A stretch of DNA of 64,000 nucleotides from Ornithinibacillus bavariensis (GCF_018333235.1 NZ_BORP01000005.1:124001-188000), one strand, 5' to 3'. Positions 9,337-19,420 are shown, counted from the stretch's first letter. A program made the numbers and translations. The notes: a model not told the origin generated them from the sequence alone.

Positions 9337-9834
9337 TTATTTAATTTTGCTTTGCCTCACTATTCCTATTACAATCGGAATTCCCGCCCCTATTATTAAT
9401 AAAGGCAGAGACCATACTCCAAAACCATTGCCCCACTCAAGTGCTATAGAAATAGATTCAAATGTAATAAAAGAAAAAACAATTAAACAGATATTCTTTA
9501 ATTGATTCATCATTTTTCGGCTATTTAAGTAGAATTGTTCCGCATTTTCCTCAGTTAATCTCTTCGGATAATTATGAATTTCAGGATATTTTTCAAGGGC
9601 CTGCATCATAATTAGTAAGAATGCCCCGATTATCGGTAGTATTAGCAATTCCAATTTAGAACCCCAACGATCCACTTCACCGAGTGCATTATAATGGGCA
9701 GGTACTTCTTGAGGAAGCTTGCTCCAAATAACAATTAATAAGATAATGGAGCCAATATAGCAAGAATAGCCTACTATATCCCAAAACCATTCGGATTTTG
9801 TTTTTGTAATTGTTAATTTTGGTCTATCTGTCAC
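9337..9834 (-). CDS. DUF1648 domain membrane protein
   Basis: A 165-residue protein with about four membrane helices (roughly 22-40, 62-78, 113-130, 140-158). Between the first two is the DUF1648 signature region (PAHYNALGEVDRWGSK, about 50-65). Members resemble the N-terminal part of SdpI-type immunity proteins, but this one is a stand-alone short form with unknown role. The start is a GTG behind GGGGAAC. It is monocistronic, convergent with the small ORF at 9162. Confidence 0.75.
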   Translation of the reverse strand: MTDRPKLTITKTKSEWFWDIVGYSCYIGSIILLIVIWSKLPQEVPAHYNALGEVDRWGSKLELLILPIIGAFLLIMMQALEKYPEIHNYPKRLTEENAEQFYLNSRKMMNQLKNICLIVFSFITFESISIALEWGNGFGVWSLPLLIIGAGIPIVIGIVRQSKIK

Positions 9835-9961
9835 TTTGCCAAGTTCCCCTTTATTATCTATACTATTTTCGTTCTATAGTTCATTAGTTTATTTACGAAA
9901 TACCCTCGTAAAAGGTTTCAGGAATAGGCTAATTTACTATGAAAAGTCGGGAATTCCTAAT

Positions 9962-10486
9962 CTATCTTGCGTTTAAAATACCGAGATATTCTTTCCATGG
10001 TCCAACATCGATTTTATATCGGGTTGCCATGACCCTTACAATCTGTGCAATATGGGTTAAATCATGAACAACCCAAGTAGAAATTAATTCTCTTACTTTA
10101 ACCTCTCCAAATGCAGGATGAAAACCTCTTAATTCAAATTGTTCTTCCTTCGTGAATAGTTCCCTAAGTTTATTGATATTTTGTTGTCTCAGATCTTGAA
10201 ACTCTAATAACTTTTCTTGAATGGACGAAGAGGTCTCGTTTAAATGTGAGAAACGATCAAAAGCGGGAAAAGGAATCTCTTTTCCTTCATGAAGAATATG
10301 TTCCAATCGCTGAATCCAGTTAGTCTTTTCAGCTTCAATTAGATGCCCTACCACTTCGTAAGCATTCCAGGTTCCGTCTCCTTCATTACAAAACAACCAG
10401 CTATCTGTCAAACCAGATAATAAATTTGCCAATGTCTGTGGTGTTCTTTCTAAAATTTCAATAGAACCATGTAAGGTGAACTCCAT
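9962..10486 (-). CDS. DinB family protein (YfiT/DfsB-like metal-dependent four-helix bundle)
   Basis: A 174-residue protein with the DinB three-histidine metal site: H48 in VVGHLIEAE, and H141 and H145 in HDLTHIAQ. Family members are four-helix bundle hydrolases or thiol transferases (bacillithiol-linked in some Bacilli), and many are stress-induced. No partner gene is adjacent. The region upstream to 10615 is non-coding, so it is probably monocistronic. Confidence 0.85.
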   Translation of the reverse strand: MEFTLHGSIEILERTPQTLANLLSGLTDSWLFCNEGDGTWNAYEVVGHLIEAEKTNWIQRLEHILHEGKEIPFPAFDRFSHLNETSSSIQEKLLEFQDLRQQNINKLRELFTKEEQFELRGFHPAFGEVKVRELISTWVVHDLTHIAQIVRVMATRYKIDVGPWKEYLGILNAR

Positions 10487-10615
10487 GTTATTTCCCCTTC
10501 CAAATATTTTATCTACTAATTATATGTTATTTCTCTGATAGGTAATTACTATTTCCATAATAGAGGTTTAATATATGTAAGGTGATAATGTATTGCATAT
10601 TGCAGGAATGTATTA

Positions 10616-11488
10616 CTATTCCTTATTTTTGGCTGCCATGTACTCTAAAAATGTATTTACCCTTTCCTTCTTATTTTTAGAACTAACCATATATACTTTT
10701 CTACTTGGAATATTCTCTTTAGGATTAAACTTCACCCGGGATATAAGACCATCCTTTTCATAGTCCCTAATAATACTCTCTAGCATGAATCCAATTCCTT
10801 CTCCATTTAGTATTAATCTTAATGCAATACCAGCATGATCAACCCTATAACGCATTGTTTCATGTTTTCCAACTTCTTCCTCAAACCACTCGGAGAAATC
10901 TGTACCCCAGTTATAATGGATGAACGGAATATCCTTTAAATCTTTAGATTCCAGTAGCCCTAAACTTCCTACAAAATGTGTTTCCCCAACTAAACATATA
11001 GATTCCTCTCTTATCATCTCCACATTAAATATAGGAGGATGAAGTGGATTATATACAAATCCCACATCAATTAACCCATATCTAATTTTTTCGATTATAT
11101 CTTCCGAATGGCCTGTAATAAGACGTAATGAAGTATGCGGATTACTAGCTTGATATTGGTTTATTTGTTCAAAAATTGATGTTTCCCAAAGCGAGTTCAT
11201 CCCACCTATTACCAAACTATGCGTAAATTTCGATTGAATTCGAGTAGTCTTAACACCCTCATTCATAATTTCTAATGTTTTTATTACATAAGTTAAGAAA
11301 TTTTTCCCTGCGTCTGTTATTTCAACATTTCTAGTCTTTCGTAAAAAAAGTGTCTCACCAATTTCCTCCTCCAACGATTTAATTCTTGTCGTAACAGTAG
11401 ATTGAACAACATTCATCTCTTCTGCTGTCCGTGTGAAATTTTTACTATTAGCAAGCGAAACAAATGTCTTCAACTGTTCAAAATCCAT
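10616..11488 (-). CDS. LysR family transcriptional regulator
   Basis: A 290-residue protein starting MDFEQLKTFVSLANSKNFTR. The winged helix-turn-helix (about 1-60) contains AEEMNVVQSTVTTRIKSLEE, followed by the linker helix and a periplasmic-binding-like effector domain (about 90-290). It is divergent from an MFS exporter gene with a 100-bp gap containing AT-rich T-N11-A type repeats, the usual LysR arrangement. It therefore probably activates that transporter. The ligand is unknown. Confidence 0.9.
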   Translation of the reverse strand: MDFEQLKTFVSLANSKNFTRTAEEMNVVQSTVTTRIKSLEEEIGETLFLRKTRNVEITDAGKNFLTYVIKTLEIMNEGVKTTRIQSKFTHSLVIGGMNSLWETSIFEQINQYQASNPHTSLRLITGHSEDIIEKIRYGLIDVGFVYNPLHPPIFNVEMIREESICLVGETHFVGSLGLLESKDLKDIPFIHYNWGTDFSEWFEEEVGKHETMRYRVDHAGIALRLILNGEGIGFMLESIIRDYEKDGLISRVKFNPKENIPSRKVYMVSSKNKKERVNTFLEYMAAKNKE

Positions 11489-11588
11489 TTAACCACCTCA
11501 TTAATTCAATTAATAAATTAAAGTAATGTAAATAATTCATTTTTAAAATTAGTTTCTCTTCATTACTATGAATTATAGGAGGGATTGG

Positions 11589-12731
11589 ATGACCAAGCAA
11601 ACTTATATTCTCGCTTTCTTAATATTTATTTTATCAACAGGTGGTTTCACTGCAATGCCTTTGTTCCCCTTACTAACAGATGTTCATAATATTTCACTAA
11701 CACAGGCAAGTGGAATAACAGCTACCTATATATTGATGCAAAAAGTAACACCTATAGTTTTAGGTCCTATTGGTGATTATTTTGGTTATAAACGGATGTC
11801 CGTGTCAGGAGAATGGATAAGAGGAATTGGTTTTATTGGAGTAGGTTGTGTTTCCAACTATTATTTGCTATTGCTTTTCGCTTTATTGGCCGGATTAGGA
11901 GGTGGGTTTGCAAGTCCCTCCCTACAATCTCTAATCATGAAAAGTTCAACATACAATGCTAGGGCAAAAGTATCTTCGTTAAGGGCTACTGCCACAAGCG
12001 CTGGATTACTATTGGGTCCCATTATTGCGGGAATAGTTATTTGGACAGGAAACTTTCAATTTATTTTTGTTTTCGCTGGAAGTCTTTATTTAGTTGGAGC
12101 ATTTTTATTAATTGTATTTGTTACATCTACGGAGCGGGATTTTCCAAAGAAAAAAATGTCTATTCAATCTATATTAGAAGCATTACGTAATAAAGGCTAT
12201 ATAAAATTAATAATTCTTATGCTTATGTTTTACATTTTAGTTGCACAGTTATTTGTCACACTACCGGAATATGCCAAACAGTTTACTGAACACATTCAGG
12301 CACTTTTTCTTATCAATGGAACAACCGGACTATTATTACAATATCCTGTAGGCGTTTTAATTAGTAAATATAACAAATCAAAGGTATTTATGTTTTTCGG
12401 TATAACATCTATTTTTTTATCCTTCGTAACTTTAGCTCTTTGGAATAACTTTTTAATGTTATTCGTTGCTGTATTCCTTTTTACAGTTGGTGAGATTCTT
12501 ATATTACCTATAGTCGAAACGTCAATTGCAAACTTTTCAGATAGGTCAAGAAACATGGGGCTTTACTTCGGTATGAGTAATCTATCAGACGGAATCGGAA
12601 GACCATTTGGTAGTTTATTAGGAGGATGGCTAGTATTCAACTTACATTTTACGACAGTCTGGGTAGTTTTTTCAGGATTAACATTCCTGATGCTTTTGTT
12701 TTATATTTTATTTTTTAGAAGGTTTCTATAA
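11589..12731 (+). CDS. MFS transporter (multidrug/sugar efflux type)
   Basis: About 380 residues with 12 predicted membrane helices and the MFS motif A region GPIGDYFGYKR between helices 2 and 3. The start is the ATG at 11589 (MTKQTYILAF), because AGGAGGGA lies four bases before it; an earlier in-frame ATG at 11568 lies upstream of that site. It is divergent from the LysR gene, which probably controls it. The substrate is not predictable; DHA1-like drug efflux is the likeliest class. Confidence 0.88.
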   Translation: MTKQTYILAFLIFILSTGGFTAMPLFPLLTDVHNISLTQASGITATYILMQKVTPIVLGPIGDYFGYKRMSVSGEWIRGIGFIGVGCVSNYYLLLLFALLAGLGGGFASPSLQSLIMKSSTYNARAKVSSLRATATSAGLLLGPIIAGIVIWTGNFQFIFVFAGSLYLVGAFLLIVFVTSTERDFPKKKMSIQSILEALRNKGYIKLIILMLMFYILVAQLFVTLPEYAKQFTEHIQALFLINGTTGLLLQYPVGVLISKYNKSKVFMFFGITSIFLSFVTLALWNNFLMLFVAVFLFTVGEILILPIVETSIANFSDRSRNMGLYFGMSNLSDGIGRPFGSLLGGWLVFNLHFTTVWVVFSGLTFLMLLFYILFFRRFL

Positions 12732-12821
12732 GATACATGATCTAGACTCTTTCTGCTTTTTTCTTATAACATTTCTGAATCTATCCATAAACCCATATTA
12801 AGTAAATTGACCAAACTAAAA

Positions 12822-12861
12822 AACTGCACCAAAAATTTATTACTAACATTTTGGTGCAGTT
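12822..12861. terminator. Bidirectional terminator
   Basis: Perfect 13-bp stem AACTGCACCAAAA / TTTTGGTGCAGTT with a 14-nt loop between the convergent MFS and ECF sigma genes. A-rich on the left and T/A-rich on the right. Confidence 0.7.
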
Positions 12862-12973
12862 AAAGACTTTGTTGTCGATTATTAAAAACGATATCAATTT
12901 AACAATATTTGAAACAATTAACTACAGCCTTATATAAGCAAGATGCTTCAGGGATTGAAATACCCCAAATCCT

Positions 12974-13915
12974 TTAAAAATCCTCTACCGGTTCTAAAGG
13001 CAGCCCTAGTTCTTTCGCCACATATTGCATAAACTCCCTACAGAAATAATAGCAATTCCATCTTGCAATTTTGTTCAATTCCCATTCCATTGTATTAACA
13101 TCATACAGTATAGGACCTTGCTCTGTTTGCCTAATAAAAATAATGGCATGTTTACCAAATAGATTACAAGATTTCGCGTAAATATCATGTGATTTTGATA
13201 CGTTGTTAGGATTAAGTGAGTATTTTATAATCGTCTCTTTTCCATACTCTTTACTGTTCATCTCAACAAAGCTAAATGTCGCTTGATCCAGTAACATATT
13301 AACAAGCCCAATATAATCCTTACGATTATAAGCATCTATAAATGCCTGAACAGATTCTGCATGAACATTAATAACATGTTCTTTCTTAAGCTCTGTGCCA
13401 CTCTCTCTTGCCTCGTAAAGTCCCTTTCTAGCACGGTTTAGCAACCCATTTACAGCTCCTTCCGTACTTGCCAATAATTCTGCAACCTCTTTGGCTGTGA
13501 AGCGAAATGATTCCATAAGGATAAAGACAACTGCTTGTCGTGGGGTTAGATGATTTAATAAGGAATAAATTGCTTCATTTATTTCCAATGGATCTGCATA
13601 TTCCTCACTCCATATTTCATCATTTAATTCCTCGTGCTTAAAACGCCCAGTTCTCCTACATTGATCCAGCCAATGGTTAGTAGCTACTCGAAATAGATAT
13701 GCTTTTGTATTTAATTGTTGCTGGCGGTGAGATAGTGCTGATAGGGATGCAAATGCTTTTAATACCGTATCCTGAAGCAAATCCTCTGCATCCCATGGTG
13801 ATCCAGTTAGCCGTAAACAATAGTTCCACAACTGTTTTCTATATGGCTGAACCAACTTCCAATACTTTCCCCATACATCAAGTGACTCTTCCCCAATTAC
13901 TTGTAAATCCGTCAT
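12974..13915 (-). CDS. ECF-type RNA polymerase sigma factor with C-terminal NTF2-like domain
   Basis: About 313 residues. Sigma region 2 includes WDAEDLLQDTVLKAF and the TKAYLFRVATNHWLDQCRR stretch. Region 4 carries the helix-turn-helix FTAKEVAELLASTEGAVN. The last 130 residues form a SnoaL/NTF2-like extension, so no separate anti-sigma gene is expected; in related ECF groups such tails control activity. I choose ATG 13915 because AGGAGG lies eight bases upstream; the frame also has a GTG at 13924 that overlaps the ribosome site. A second sigma factor of the same architecture lies at 28155-29183. A 17-bp element upstream (13929-13945) recurs before the VOC gene. Confidence 0.85.
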   Translation of the reverse strand: MTDLQVIGEESLDVWGKYWKLVQPYRKQLWNYCLRLTGSPWDAEDLLQDTVLKAFASLSALSHRQQQLNTKAYLFRVATNHWLDQCRRTGRFKHEELNDEIWSEEYADPLEINEAIYSLLNHLTPRQAVVFILMESFRFTAKEVAELLASTEGAVNGLLNRARKGLYEARESGTELKKEHVINVHAESVQAFIDAYNRKDYIGLVNMLLDQATFSFVEMNSKEYGKETIIKYSLNPNNVSKSHDIYAKSCNLFGKHAIIFIRQTEQGPILYDVNTMEWELNKIARWNCYYFCREFMQYVAKELGLPLEPVEDF

Positions 13916-13928
13916 TACATCCACCTCC

Positions 13929-13945
13929 TACTTATATAACGAATG
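13929..13945 (-). promoter_or_regulatory. Shared element upstream of the ECF sigma gene
   Basis: On the minus strand this reads CATTCGTTATATAAGTA. The same element with one change (CATTCGTTGTATAAGTA) occurs at 28112-28128 before the VOC gene. It lies at the expected place for a -10 region, so it may be a promoter used by one of the two ECF factors, or simply a sigma-A -10 (TATAAG). Confidence 0.4.
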
Positions 13946-14161
13946 ATAATGGCAAAATCATACGCAATCTGTACTTTTTTTAAAACACTCTATATCTTGC
14001 ATTTTCCCAATTACAGTATTTATAAGTCAATAGAATGTCCTCTTTTCGTTTAAATAACACTAATTGAAACCTTTTCAATGCCTAAACGTATCTATTTATA
14101 GTACTAAATTGAACGATATAACAATCTACTAAAACATGAAAGAATAGAAGGTGTAAGTACA

Positions 14162-15427
14162 TTGCAAGTAAATAATGCTAATAAAATTTCGCATCAACAA
14201 GATTTACAGAACAAACATTTATCTCCTATTGGATTAGGAAGCAGACTCAACCATATTGATAGTTTAAGAGGCTTTGCACTGCTAGGTATCCTGCTAGTTA
14301 ATATGATTGCATTTCAATATGGCGTGGCTGGAATAGAAACAATCAAGACTGAATTATCGTCATTTGAAAGAGTGATTTATGACATTATCGAATGGTTATT
14401 CCAAGGTAGTTTTTATCCGGTCTTTTCCATTCTATTTGGGTTTGGTGCAGTTATCATGTGGGAAAGGGCCGAGGCGACTGGGCGCCCATTTAAACGAATC
14501 TTTTTCAGGAGAACCCTAATATTACTAGCAATTGGATATATACATTTACACTTTATCTGGGATGGAGATATTCTACTAACCTATGCGATAGCTGGTTTAG
14601 TTTTCACATTCTTCATTAAGAGACAGGCAATAACTGTTTTAATCTGGGCACTAGTCCTAGCATTTCTTATTAATGCACCTGGGCTAATACCAGCTGGAGA
14701 TGAAGGAAACGAAATTAATCTATCATTATATAGTGAGTATGAGAAAGCTGTCTTAAGCGACGGATCCTATGCAGAAATCACAGCACATCGTTTTACGTCT
14801 AATCCATACGAAAAGGTTGATCTAGGATTTGAAATGGGATCACTTGAGCATCAGTTTTTTGCTAGCTTTCTTTCCATCCTTGATACGATCATGGTAACAA
14901 CACAAGCCTTTATGTTGTTCCTCATAGGTGCTTTTATTGCCAAGAAAAAATGGCTGCACCATCTCACGGAAAACCGTCAGCTACTAAAACGTATCACGCT
15001 TATTTTCGTATTAGTTGGTTTAACGTTAAAGGGTAGCATGATTGTGACAGATAACTTAATGTTGGATTATTTCGGATATCTCCTTGGTGGGCCACTTGCA
15101 GCGATTGGGTATATCACGGGGTTCTCGTTACTATTTGCTAAGTATAAATCTAGCACCTTCATTCAAGGCTTCAATTCCATTGGAAGAATGGCATTAACCA
15201 ACTATTTAACACATTCAATCGTGATGACAACGATCTTTTATGGATATGGTCTTGGCTTATTTGGGAAGCTTGGCATTTTAGTTGGAACATTAATGGCAAT
15301 TGCTCTTATTGTAATTCAAATGTTCTTCAGTAGATGGTGGCTTTCACGTTTCCGTTTTGGTCCAATGGAATGGCTATGGCGTTCAGGAACGTATTTGAAG
15401 TTTCAGCCGATGAGGAAGAAAGCCTAA
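14162..15427 (+). CDS. DUF418 domain membrane protein (YeiB-like)
   Basis: A 421-residue integral membrane protein with about nine to ten helices. The N-terminal motif LNHIDSLRGFALLGILLVNM and the C-terminal DUF418 block with FNSIGRMALTNYLTHS, followed by FGPMEWLWRSGTY near the end, are characteristic of the DUF418 family. Members are related to acyltransferase-3-like proteins, but the function is unproven. The start is a TTG with AGAAGGTG eight bases upstream. It is transcribed away from the ECF sigma gene, across a 246-bp gap with no other gene. Confidence 0.87.
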   Translation: MQVNNANKISHQQDLQNKHLSPIGLGSRLNHIDSLRGFALLGILLVNMIAFQYGVAGIETIKTELSSFERVIYDIIEWLFQGSFYPVFSILFGFGAVIMWERAEATGRPFKRIFFRRTLILLAIGYIHLHFIWDGDILLTYAIAGLVFTFFIKRQAITVLIWALVLAFLINAPGLIPAGDEGNEINLSLYSEYEKAVLSDGSYAEITAHRFTSNPYEKVDLGFEMGSLEHQFFASFLSILDTIMVTTQAFMLFLIGAFIAKKKWLHHLTENRQLLKRITLIFVLVGLTLKGSMIVTDNLMLDYFGYLLGGPLAAIGYITGFSLLFAKYKSSTFIQGFNSIGRMALTNYLTHSIVMTTIFYGYGLGLFGKLGILVGTLMAIALIVIQMFFSRWWLSRFRFGPMEWLWRSGTYLKFQPMRKKA

Positions 15428-15493
15428 TAGAAAAGAATTAAAGGTGGGTGCTAAGGAACAATTTCTTCAGTACAAAATAATAATCATTAATTT

Positions 15494-15537
15494 TAAGTCT
15501 ACCGATATAAGGTATATGCTTCATATCGGTAGACTTA
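15494..15537. terminator. Perfect hairpin between convergent genes
   Basis: 15-bp perfect stem TAAGTCTACCGATAT and its complement with a 14-nt loop. It sits between the convergent DUF418 and M20 genes, as a shared terminator would, but the U-runs are poor on both strands. Confidence 0.5.
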
Positions 15538-15560
15538 ACCGTTTCTTGACCAATAATTAC

Positions 15561-16760
15561 TTAGCTTTTCTCAGACAAGGATTTTTCGTATTCCTTTCTC
15601 ACTCTGTGTAAGAGTTCGGCGTCTTTTAAGAGACGATAACCGGTTGATGCGAGAGCCTTTGCTCCCTTAATTAAAGCCTCGTCTCCAAGTGGTGACTTCG
15701 CCGCTTCTCTGAATTCGTTCGTATGTGCAATAAGATCATCTGGTCCAATTTTAATATGTGGGTGAGCAGTAGGAACCTCATAGCTTATATTCCCTGCATC
15801 GGTAGAACCTTTGCCACTTCGTTTTTCCGTATGAACAATTTCTCCAACCGCTTCTAATTCTTCTTTTATTACTGCATCTAATACGGAATTTAGGACGAAA
15901 TCCTTCACCTCGTTTTGGAATCGCTCAATTTCTACTCTAGCTCCAGTTGCAAGTGCAGCCCCCTCTGCAATTGAGCGCACCTTTTCAGCTACTTCCTCTG
16001 TTTTACTCCAAGATTCAGCTCTTATGTAAAATCGAGCAGATGCATAGTCAGGAATGATGTTTGGAGCATCTCCACCATTGGTAATTATTCCATGGATACG
16101 TACATCTGTTGGAAGCTGCTGACGAAGTGCATTTATTCCATTAAACAATAGAATTACTGCGTCTAGTGCATTAATTCCTTGTTCCGGTGAACCTGAGGCA
16201 TGTGCAGCTCTTCCAAAGAAATGAAAATCTAGTGGATCGACTGCTAGTGATTCAGTTGTTAAGGCTGTTTTTCCAGACGGGTGTATCATAAGCGCCACAT
16301 CGATATCCTTTAAGTAGCCATGTTTAACAAAGCTTCCCTTAGCACTTCCATTCGGTCCTCCTTCTTCAGCTGGTGTTCCTAAGACAACGACACGTCCGCC
16401 TACTTCAGGAAGTGCTTTAGAAAGTGCAATTCCAGCAGCAACACTAGTTGTTCCAATAATGTTATGACCACATGCATGACCTAGACCTGGGAGTGCATCG
16501 TACTCAGCGAGGTATGCGACGGATGGACCAGGGATGCCACTATCCTTTACCGCATAAAAGGATGTCTCATGCCCTGCAACTGCCGTTTCAACCACAAAGC
16601 CTTCACTTTCTAAAAGTGCTACATGCTGTTCACAGGCAAAAAACTCTTGATTCCCTATTTCAGGTCTAGCGTGTATCGCCTGGCTAGTTTCAATATACTT
16701 CTGTCTGTTCGAATCAATCGATTCAACGATTAAATTAACACTACTTACACGTTTGCTCAT
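15561..16760 (-). CDS. M20 family amidohydrolase (N-acyl amino acid / aminoacylase type)
   Basis: A 399-residue metallohydrolase. Metal ligands are visible in GHACGHNIIG (about 101-110), the catalytic Glu pair in EEGGPNG (about 136-142) and the dimerisation domain around residues 180-290 (FFGRAAHASGSPEQGINALD). It belongs to the AbgB/HipO-like branch that cleaves N-acyl amino acids. It is last gene of metN-metP-metQ-M20, 15 bp after metQ, downstream of a SAM-I riboswitch. I therefore infer that it frees methionine or cysteine from an N-acylated or conjugated form brought in by the MetNPQ transporter. The exact substrate is unknown. Confidence 0.88.
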   Translation of the reverse strand: MSKRVSSVNLIVESIDSNRQKYIETSQAIHARPEIGNQEFFACEQHVALLESEGFVVETAVAGHETSFYAVKDSGIPGPSVAYLAEYDALPGLGHACGHNIIGTTSVAAGIALSKALPEVGGRVVVLGTPAEEGGPNGSAKGSFVKHGYLKDIDVALMIHPSGKTALTTESLAVDPLDFHFFGRAAHASGSPEQGINALDAVILLFNGINALRQQLPTDVRIHGIITNGGDAPNIIPDYASARFYIRAESWSKTEEVAEKVRSIAEGAALATGARVEIERFQNEVKDFVLNSVLDAVIKEELEAVGEIVHTEKRSGKGSTDAGNISYEVPTAHPHIKIGPDDLIAHTNEFREAAKSPLGDEALIKGAKALASTGYRLLKDAELLHRVRKEYEKSLSEKS

Positions 16761-16775
16761 CTTAACTACTCCTCC

Positions 16776-17633
16776 TTATAACCCTTCAAAAATTTTTAAT
16801 AATTCTTCCTTGGTAATATCAATAACAATTGAGCCACCATTTGTGTCTATTTCTACGGCCTTTTCCACATCTTCCTCATGATATAATTCAACAATGCGCT
16901 GGAAAGTCTCATTGTCTTTATCCTCAGCTCGAGCAGCAAAAATGTTTACATATGGTATTGCATTTTCAGATGTACCATCTTCTAGAAAAATTGGATCTTT
17001 TACCGGATCAAAACCAGCTTGACCCGCTACCCCATTATTAATTACAGAAGCTGTAACATCAGGAAGAACCCTTGGTGTTTGTTGGGCTACGATTGGAAAA
17101 ATATCTAAGTTCTTAGGATTCTCCACAATTTTTGATGGATCTCCAAACAGTCCAAAGTCAGCTGATAATTTAATTAATCCTGCAGATTCAAGTAGCTTCA
17201 ATGCCCGTGCTTGGTTGGATGGGTCATCTGGAATTGCTATGCGTGCACCTTCTTCAATTTCGTTAATATCTTTAATTTTCTCTGAATAAATTCCCATTGG
17301 TGCAATAATAGTTGGACCAATCGGTAATAAGTCTACATTGTTTTCTTTATTAAATTGACTTAAGAATGCAATATGCTGGAAGGAATTAATATCAATATCT
17401 CCATCCGCCAATGCTTGGTTTGGAAGTGTGTAATCTGAGAACTCCACAAGCTCAATCTCAATCCCTTCTGCCTTTGCCTTCTTCTGAATCAGTGGCCATA
17501 CTTCCCCATCTGTTCCTGTAACACCAATCTTAACAACTTTTGTTTTCTCGCCTTTTCCAGATGTATCACTACTACAAGCAGCTAGTGATACTACTGTGAT
17601 AATCGCTAGTAAAAAAATGATTAATTTTTTCAT
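16776..17633 (-). CDS. metQ: MetQ/NlpA family methionine-binding lipoprotein
   Basis: A 285-residue lipoprotein with lipobox LAAC (Cys at about residue 20, MKKLIIFLLAIITVVSLAAC) and the NlpA/MetQ fold: VVKIGVTGTDGEVWPLIQKK at the N-terminus, FQHIAFLSQFNKE and the conserved VNIFAARAED near the C-terminus. It is the substrate-binding subunit of a D/L-methionine ABC importer. It is encoded 30 bp after the permease and before the M20 hydrolase, in the S-box-controlled operon. Binding of a methionine derivative rather than free methionine is possible. Confidence 0.93.
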   Translation of the reverse strand: MKKLIIFLLAIITVVSLAACSSDTSGKGEKTKVVKIGVTGTDGEVWPLIQKKAKAEGIEIELVEFSDYTLPNQALADGDIDINSFQHIAFLSQFNKENNVDLLPIGPTIIAPMGIYSEKIKDINEIEEGARIAIPDDPSNQARALKLLESAGLIKLSADFGLFGDPSKIVENPKNLDIFPIVAQQTPRVLPDVTASVINNGVAGQAGFDPVKDPIFLEDGTSENAIPYVNIFAARAEDKDNETFQRIVELYHEEDVEKAVEIDTNGGSIVIDITKEELLKIFEGL

Positions 17634-17663
17634 CTTTTGTTCTCCTCGCTTTCTACCTGTTCC

Positions 17664-18326
17664 CTAACGTCTCATAATCTTTCTAGAAATAGTGTTACCA
17701 AGCCATTGTGCCAGCTGTACCAGTATGATTAGGATAATAACCGTAACAAGCATGACACTTCCATCAAAGCGCTGATAGCCATAGGTCATTGCAACATGGC
17801 CAAGACCTCCACCGCCAACTGTTCCCGCCATAGCTGAGAAGTCTATTAAACTAACTGTCACAAATGTTAAACCTAGAATTAGTGGGCCAAGTGCCTCTGG
17901 TATCAACACGGTATAAATAATTTGGAATGGACTTGCTCCCATCGCTTTGGCGGCTTCCACAACACCAGGGTCAATACTTACCAAGTTATTCTCTACAATC
18001 CGAGCAATCCCAAAAGAGGCGGCTATTGTCATCGGGAAAATCGCAGCCCAGGTTCCAATTGTTGTACCTACTACCAATCTAGTTAATGGGCTAATCGCGA
18101 CTAAAAATATAATGAATGGAATTGGTCGAATGATATTTATGAAAATGTTCATGATTTGAAATACAAGCTGATTTTCTAAAATGTTCCCTTTTCGTGTTAC
18201 GTATAGTAATAATCCAAAACCTATTCCTAGAATGGAGCCAAAGATTAGTGTCAAGATAACCATAAAGATTGTTTCACCTGTTGATTCCAAAATCCTTGGC
18301 CAAAATGTTGTCCAATCAACCCGCAT
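17664..18326 (-). CDS. metP: Methionine ABC transporter permease MetP/MetI
   Basis: A 220-residue permease with five predicted membrane helices and the EAA-type cytoplasmic loop VEAAKAMGASPFQIIYTVLIPEA (about 125-147; quoted in part) that docks the ATPase. Start ATG 18326 (MRVDWTTFWP) has GGAGG nine bases upstream and overlaps the end of metN by 11 bp, indicating coupling. A TTG just before is a weaker candidate. Confidence 0.93.
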   Translation of the reverse strand: MRVDWTTFWPRILESTGETIFMVILTLIFGSILGIGFGLLLYVTRKGNILENQLVFQIMNIFINIIRPIPFIIFLVAISPLTRLVVGTTIGTWAAIFPMTIAASFGIARIVENNLVSIDPGVVEAAKAMGASPFQIIYTVLIPEALGPLILGLTFVTVSLIDFSAMAGTVGGGGLGHVAMTYGYQRFDGSVMLVTVIILIILVQLAQWLGNTISRKIMRR

Positions 18327-19341
18327 CAAGTTCTACCTCCTCTACATCTACGATAGATTGCAGTTCTATCATTGCTGATTCAATCGCATCCGCATTGCCT
18401 TCAAAAGAAATTAGCAAATTACCAAATAACCTTTCCTGTAATTCACGTATGTAGCCATGTACAATATTGAAGTCGACACTGTATTTTTGCGTTATTTGTG
18501 AAAGGACGGGGGCATTTGTAATCTCTCCCTTGAAAGTGACACGATAAAGCCTCTTGCCACCCTTTTCCCTCCATTCCCTTAGTAATTTAGCAGAAGGTAA
18601 ATCATTCTCTACGGATTTGATGAACCGCTTCGTTGTTGGGTGTTTGGGATTTGTAAATGTATCAAAGACAGAACCGACTTCAATGACTTCCCCTTCTTCC
18701 ATGACGGCGACCCGGTCACAAATAGATTGAATAACATGCATTTCATGTGTAATTAATAAAACCGTTATTCCAAGTTCATGATTTACCTTTTTTAAAAGAC
18801 GAAGAATATCACTTGTTGTATCCGGATCCAGTGCTGATGTTGCTTCATCACATATTAATATATCTGGTGACGTAGCAAGTGCCCGAGCAATCCCCACACG
18901 TTGCTTTTGACCACCAGAGAGCTGCTCTGGATAATCATTTGCTTTATCGGTAAGCCCAACAAAACTCAGTAGCTCCGAAACTCGCTCATTTATTTCTTTT
19001 TTAGGGATTCCGGCTAGCTTCAACGGATAAGCCACATTTCCCGCTACAGTACGTGAGGAAAACAAATTGAAGTTCTGAAAGATCATTCCTATTTTTCGCC
19101 GTAGCTTTCGTAGTTCTTTCTTAGGTAGTGTAGCAAGATCTACACCTTGGATCTGAATAGCCCCAGATGTTGGTTGCTCAAGCAGATTGACTAGCCGAAG
19201 TAATGTACTCTTTCCGGCACCACTAAAGCCAATAATGCCAAATATTTCTCCCTGCTCAATTGCAAGCGACACTCCTTTTACCGCATTCACCTCCCGCTTT
19301 CCGAGCCGGAATGTCTTAGAAGCGTTTTTAAATTCGATCAT
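18316..19341 (-). CDS. metN: Methionine ABC transporter ATP-binding protein MetN
   Basis: A 341-residue ATPase with Walker A GFSGAGKST, signature LSGGQKQRVGIARAL, Walker B ILICDEATSALDP and the H-loop THEMH. The C-terminal NIL regulatory domain (about 260-341, ending VDVEEVELDAG) binds methionine and causes transinhibition in characterised homologues. The start is ATG 19341 (MIEFKNASKTF), directly after GAGGAGGAGCAGACT; the frame is open 18 codons upstream but lacks a ribosome site there. It is first gene of the S-box operon. Confidence 0.94.
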   Translation of the reverse strand: MIEFKNASKTFRLGKREVNAVKGVSLAIEQGEIFGIIGFSGAGKSTLLRLVNLLEQPTSGAIQIQGVDLATLPKKELRKLRRKIGMIFQNFNLFSSRTVAGNVAYPLKLAGIPKKEINERVSELLSFVGLTDKANDYPEQLSGGQKQRVGIARALATSPDILICDEATSALDPDTTSDILRLLKKVNHELGITVLLITHEMHVIQSICDRVAVMEEGEVIEVGSVFDTFTNPKHPTTKRFIKSVENDLPSAKLLREWREKGGKRLYRVTFKGEITNAPVLSQITQKYSVDFNIVHGYIRELQERLFGNLLISFEGNADAIESAMIELQSIVDVEEVELDAG

Positions 19342-19420
19342 AGTCTGCTCCTCCTCGCAAATAGTTAATTCTCTGCAGCCAATAGTCGCAACCATCTAAC
19401 TTCCCAGTATTCGAACGAAA